Below are positions 60,484 through 64,000 of a stretch of DNA of 64,000 nt, in pieces. Source of the stretch: Thalassobacillus devorans. Lineage in GTDB: Bacteria; Bacillota; Bacilli; Bacillales; Halobacillaceae. A program made the translations under genes and the position numbers. Positions within the stretch are counted from its first letter, which is position 1; each line of letters starts with the position of its first letter. Under the pieces are notes generated by a model that made no database searches, had not been told where the DNA came from, and saw only the letters and a list, made by a program, of their open reading frames with translations. Location of the stretch: the NCBI RefSeq assembly GCF_011761345.1, contig NZ_JAASRY010000002.1, forward strand, positions 186,001 to 250,000. The letters are read 5' to 3'.

Positions 60484-61361
60484 CATATACACCCGTAATC
60501 ATCATTGGAGCAGGAAGGTCTGGCACAAATATGCTAAGGGATACACTAACGCAGATAAATGGAGTAAACACTTGGCCGTGTGATGAAATCAATTATATAT
60601 GGCGACACCATAATGTGACCTATCCAAACGATGAATTCGATGCCGGAATGGCGACAGATCGTGTCAAGCGGTATATCCGGAAGGAATTTGACAAGATGGC
60701 AAACGCTGCCCCTACTACCCATCTAGTGGAAAAGACTTGTGCGAATTCCCTAAGGGTCGATTTTGTTTATGGAATTTTTCCCGAAGCAAAGTATATCCAC
60801 ATTATACGGGATGGAAGAGATGTAGTGGAATCAGCTAAAAAGCGGTGGACCGCTTCACTTGAACCATCTTATCTATCCAAAAAGCTGCAGTTCGTTCCTA
60901 AAACGGATCTTCCTATTTATGGGGTACGTTATCTGTGGAACAGAGTATATAAATTGGCATCCAGAGAGAAAAGGCTTGCTTATTGGGGGCCTAAGTTTAA
61001 TCGTATGGAACAGGCCCAGGAAAGATATTCTTTAGAACAAGTATGCGCTCTTCAATGGAAGGCATGTGTAGATAAAGCGGAAGAGTCCTTCAGCAATATC
61101 CCGGATGAGCAAGTATATACCATTTATTATGAAGAGTTGACAGCGAGACCGACGGAAGAAGTTGCAAAGGTCTGTGATTTTTTAGGGATTGAATATAACA
61201 ATGATACCCTTAGAGCAATTACTGCTGATATCAATAACAAAAGTGTCGGCAAAGGAGTACAAAGACTTAAAGAAAATGATCTGTTAGAAAGTATCTATTC
61301 TCTAACAAATCCAACACTGGAGAAGCATGGTTATGGGAAAGAATATGTCGCAAAAGCATAG
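60480..61361 (+). CDS. Second sulfotransferase, cluster 2
   Basis: The 293-residue protein begins with the 5'-phosphosulfate motif VIIIGAGRSGTNMLRDTL (residues 6-23) and has the 3'-phosphate motif IHIIRDGRDVVESAKKRW. Late features include YYEELTARPTEEVAKVCDFLGI. It differs in sequence from the 56977 protein, so it probably sulfates another position or sugar. It is translationally coupled to the glycosyltransferase before it and overlaps the initiating transferase by 35 nt. Confidence 0.88.
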   Translation: MTYTPVIIIGAGRSGTNMLRDTLTQINGVNTWPCDEINYIWRHHNVTYPNDEFDAGMATDRVKRYIRKEFDKMANAAPTTHLVEKTCANSLRVDFVYGIFPEAKYIHIIRDGRDVVESAKKRWTASLEPSYLSKKLQFVPKTDLPIYGVRYLWNRVYKLASREKRLAYWGPKFNRMEQAQERYSLEQVCALQWKACVDKAEESFSNIPDEQVYTIYYEELTARPTEEVAKVCDFLGIEYNNDTLRAITADINNKSVGKGVQRLKENDLLESIYSLTNPTLEKHGYGKEYVAKA

Positions 61362-61938
61362 AGATTTCAAACGATCCTTCGATTTATTAGTTTCTTTTAT
61401 TGGTTTGTTTCTGTTTGGCTGGCTTATTCTGGTTGCTTACATTATTGCGGCCATTGAAACAAAAAGCAGTGGGTTTTTTGTCCAAAAACGGATTGGCATG
61501 AATGGAAAGGCATTTCGAGTAATTAAAATTAAAACGATGAAGAAAGTGCCTAACCAGAACTCGACGGTTACCACCTCCGACGATGTGCGCATTACAAAAA
61601 GCGGTAAGATATTCAGGAAATTAAAAATCGATGAACTCCCACAGCTGTTCAATGTATTTATTGGTGATATGAGTTTCGTTGGCCCAAGGCCTGATGTGGA
61701 AGGGTATGCCGACCAATTGCAAGGAGAAGATCGTATTGTGCTTTCAATCAGACCAGGTATCACTGGCCCTGCCACTTTATACTATCGAAATGAAGAAGAA
61801 ATATTAGCTGCTCAGGAAAATCCGGAAAAGTATAACAATGAAGTCATTTATCCTCATAAAACGGAGATGAATAAAAGCTATATCTATAATTATTCTTTTT
61901 TAAAGGATATTTATTATATTTTCAAAACTATATTTTAG
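61327..61938 (+). CDS. Initiating undecaprenyl-phosphate sugar phosphotransferase, cluster 2
   Basis: The short monotopic enzyme has one hydrophobic segment (about residues 18-40), then [33 protein letters not shown] and [13 protein letters not shown]. The RPDVEGY variant resembles enzymes that use UDP-QuiNAc or UDP-FucNAc derivatives, which suits the FlaA1-type dehydratase at 50291. Three in-frame ATG codons (61327, 61333, 61345) compete; GGAG stands before the first and GGGAAAG before the third. It differs from the 33507 enzyme, so each polymer has its own initiating step. Confidence 0.85.
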   Translation: MVMGKNMSQKHRDFKRSFDLLVSFIGLFLFGWLILVAYIIAAIETKSSGFFVQKRIGMNGKAFRVIKIKTMKKVPNQNSTVTTSDDVRITKSGKIFRKLKIDELPQLFNVFIGDMSFVGPRPDVEGYADQLQGEDRIVLSIRPGITGPATLYYRNEEEILAAQENPEKYNNEVIYPHKTEMNKSYIYNYSFLKDIYYIFKTIF

Positions 61939-61957
61939 TAAATTTAGGAGTGTTAAC

Positions 61958-63115
61958 ATGACAAATCAACCACACGGTGGAAAACTAGTAAACCGCGAAC
62001 TTAGTAAACAGGAAAAAGAAAGAGCTGTAGAAAATGCAAAATCTTTAAAGAAAATTACAGCCAACCCATGGGTTATCTCTGATCTTGAACTGATAGGTAT
62101 TGGTGGTTTCAGTCCGCTGGAGGGGTTTATGGGTCAAAAAGATTATGAACGTGTCGTGAAAGAGCTTCGCTTGGGCGATGGCACAATTTGGAGTATTCCA
62201 ATTACATTGCCTGTCACAGAGGACCAGGCGGAAGAAATCGAAACCGGCGAAGAAGTAGCACTGGTTGGCGAAGATGGTGTTATATATGGAACGATTCAAG
62301 TAGAAGAAAAGTATACGTATGATAAGGAATTGGAAGCGCAATATGTCTATGGCACGATCGAAGAAGCACACCCAGGTGTTAAGAAGATATACGAAAAAGG
62401 GAACGTCTACGTTGGCGGACCGATTACATTGCTTAATCGACCAGATCACAGTCGCTTCGAGGATTACTATATGGACCCGGCAGAAACACGCCAAATGTTT
62501 GACGATCTTGGATGGAAGACCATTGTTGGCTTTCAGACACGTAACCCTGTACACCGGGCGCACGAGCATATTCAAAAGACAGCTCTTGAAGCGGTGGATG
62601 GGCTTTTATTAAACCCGCTTGTAGGGGAAACAAAGTCAGATGACATACCAGCCGATGTTCGTATGGAAAGCTATGAAGTCATTTTGAAAAATTATTATGT
62701 AGATGACCGGGTCCGACTCGTCATTTATCCAGCAGCCATGCGATATGCAGGTCCTCGCGAGGCGATTCTGCATGCGATTGTGCGCAAGAACTATGGTTGC
62801 ACCCACTTTATTGTTGGACGTGATCATGCTGGTGTAGGTGACTATTATGGCACGTATGATGCACAGGATTTAATTGCTGAATATGAAGAAGAGCTTGGAA
62901 TCAACATCTTTAAGTTCGAACATGCTTTTTATTGTACGGTATGTGAAAATATGGCCTCTGCAAAAACCTGTCCGCACGACAAAGAAAACCATGTCCACTT
63001 AAGCGGTACGAAAGTTCGTGAATTACTAAGAAACGGTGAACGCCCTCCTAAAGAATTTTCTCGCCCGGAAGTTGCTGACGTTCTTATTAAAGGAATGAAG
63101 CAGCCGACAGCCTAA
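61958..63115 (+). CDS. sat: Sulfate adenylyltransferase (ATP sulfurylase)
   Basis: Sat converts sulfate and ATP to adenosine 5'-phosphosulfate, the first activation step. The 385-residue monomeric form has [24 protein letters not shown] with the active-site QxRNPxHxx[13 protein letters not shown] and a Cys-containing zinc-like segment [18 protein letters not shown]. No APS-kinase domain is fused, so a separate CysC is needed to make PAPS for the sulfotransferases. TTTAGGAGTG precedes the ATG. Its place directly after the sulfotransferase genes suggests a role in polymer sulfation, beyond any role in cysteine synthesis. Confidence 0.96.
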   Translation: MTNQPHGGKLVNRELSKQEKERAVENAKSLKKITANPWVISDLELIGIGGFSPLEGFMGQKDYERVVKELRLGDGTIWSIPITLPVTEDQAEEIETGEEVALVGEDGVIYGTIQVEEKYTYDKELEAQYVYGTIEEAHPGVKKIYEKGNVYVGGPITLLNRPDHSRFEDYYMDPAETRQMFDDLGWKTIVGFQTRNPVHRAHEHIQKTALEAVDGLLLNPLVGETKSDDIPADVRMESYEVILKNYYVDDRVRLVIYPAAMRYAGPREAILHAIVRKNYGCTHFIVGRDHAGVGDYYGTYDAQDLIAEYEEELGINIFKFEHAFYCTVCENMASAKTCPHDKENHVHLSGTKVRELLRNGERPPKEFSRPEVADVLIKGMKQPTA

Positions 63116-63127
63116 AGGGAGATCTAT

Positions 63128-64000
63128 ATGAATCTGGAAATGGTTATCGTGATAATCGCGATTATCTGCATGCTGGTCGGGCTATTTTTTGAGATAGCCC
63201 GGCCAGACCTTCTTGTTTTTTTTACGCTATTCTTCTTTATAGTAACGGATATTGCAACTACGGAAGAGGCACTTGTTGGCTTTTCCAATGAAGGTATGTT
63301 GACTATTGGTTTATTATTTATAGTCGCAAGAGTGTTTGAACATAGCGGATTAGTCGAGAGATTAGTCACTAAACTGTTAAAGAAAGCCGAATCACGAAAA
63401 GGAGCAATGTTTCGATTATTGTTGCCTATTTCTGGATTCTCAGGATTCCTGAATAACACTCCAATTGTGGTGACGTTAACTCCTATTGTCCGTAAGTGGG
63501 CATCGGAGCATAACATTTCACCATCAAAGTTTCTTATACCTTTGTCTTACGCATCTATATTAGGCGGCACGATCACATTAATGGGTACTTCCACTAACCT
63601 TGTTGTCCATGGGCTGCTGCTTGATTTTGGTGAAAACGGTTTTTCCTTTTTTGAATTAGCCTGGGTAGGGGTCCCGATCACACTTTTAGGACTAGTGTAT
63701 CTAATATTAATCGGCCACCACATGCTGCCCGATTATAAAAGTTTGATAGAAAAGGTACGAGAAAACACAAAAGATTACCTAAGTGAAATGGTCGTCATAG
63801 AGGGGTTTCCATACAATGGTGAAACCATAGAACAAGCCCAGCTCCGTAATTTAAAAGGGCTTTACTTGATTGAAATCATTAGGGGGAATCAAAGGATTTC
63901 ACCTGTAACAAGTGAAACGAAAGTTTATATCGGTGACCGGTTAATCTTTTCTGGAATGATTTCTACGATTGCTGACCTGCAAAAGCGTAAAGGATTAAAA
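63128..64000 (+). CDS. SLC13/DASS-type anion transporter, probable sulfate permease (cut by right edge)
   Basis: The frame from ATG 63128 (GGGAGATCT upstream) is open for 291 codons to the edge. It has membrane helices near the start (VIVIIAIICMLVGLFF) and the family pattern GFSNEGMLTIGLLFIVARV. SGFLNNTPIVVTLTPIV and GGTITLMGTSTNLVVHG are the two conserved SNT-like hairpins of DASS transporters. A soluble RCK_C (TrkA-C) domain starts near residue 215, as in SLC13-like sulfate permeases. Adjacent to sat, it is the likely sulfate importer. Confidence 0.85.
   Translation, partial: MNLEMVIVIIAIICMLVGLFFEIARPDLLVFFTLFFFIVTDIATTEEALVGFSNEGMLTIGLLFIVARVFEHSGLVERLVTKLLKKAESRKGAMFRLLLPISGFSGFLNNTPIVVTLTPIVRKWASEHNISPSKFLIPLSYASILGGTITLMGTSTNLVVHGLLLDFGENGFSFFELAWVGVPITLLGLVYLILIGHHMLPDYKSLIEKVRENTKDYLSEMVVIEGFPYNGETIEQAQLRNLKGLYLIEIIRGNQRISPVTSETKVYIGDRLIFSGMISTIADLQKRKGLK

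Overview
The window is a chromosomal segment of a low-GC Gram-positive bacterium, most likely a member of the Bacillaceae. Support comes from strong Shine-Dalgarno sequences, frequent TTG and GTG starts, CcpA-type cre boxes, a YesM/YesN-like two-component pair, LytR-CpsA-Psr proteins, a CapA/CapB tyrosine-kinase pair with YwqE-type phosphatases, and capEFG genes. A marine or halophilic relative is possible, but that is only a guess from the sulfated-polysaccharide genes. No rRNA, tRNA, CRISPR array or prophage was seen.

Region 1 (1-1.3 kb): the 3' end of a pdxA-type gene, then a decayed REP-associated tyrosine transposase (RAYT) with palindromic repeats on both sides. The same repeat family recurs in intergenic gaps at about 22.3, 24.0 and 48.9 kb.

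Region 2 (1.4-22.3 kb): a complete N-glycan catabolic locus. A secreted GH85 endo-beta-N-acetylglucosaminidase frees glycans. A solute-binding lipoprotein and two permeases import them; no ATPase gene is present. GH1, GH125 and two GH38 enzymes dismantle them inside the cell, and two ROK kinases phosphorylate the sugars. A YesL-like protein and a sensor kinase/AraC-type regulator pair sit among them. Three cre-like boxes (1318, 4196, 14398) suggest carbon-catabolite control.

Region 3 (22.3-27.7 kb, minus strand): a membrane GT2 polysaccharide synthase, an LCP ligase-like protein, an SH3b N-acetylmuramoyl-L-alanine amidase and a SPOR-NAGPA phosphodiester glycosidase. This looks like a cell-surface glycopolymer module.

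Region 4 (28.1-48.0 kb): Wzx/Wzy polysaccharide cluster 1. It holds chain-length regulator, BY-kinase, phosphatase, GalU, UDP-glucose dehydrogenase, initiating sugar transferase, NeuA, an unusual CBS-NeuB-SAF-TIM-barrel fusion, flippase, O-acetyltransferase, four glycosyltransferases, polymerase, ManC, a phosphomannomutase remnant and an LCP protein. The predicted polymer contains a nonulosonic acid and probably glucuronate and mannose. Much of it (about 34-46.8 kb) is visibly more AT-rich than its flanks.

Region 5 (48.0-64 kb): tiny membrane proteins, then Wzx/Wzy cluster 2. This has a second phosphatase, a FlaA1-type dehydratase, CapE-CapF-CapG (UDP-N-acetyl-L-fucosamine), flippase, polymerase, one GT4 glycosyltransferase, an initiating sugar transferase, two sulfotransferases, ATP sulfurylase and a sulfate-type SLC13 transporter cut by the right edge. 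Together these predict a sulfated, deoxy-amino-sugar polysaccharide with its own sulfate uptake and activation genes, which is unusual for this group.
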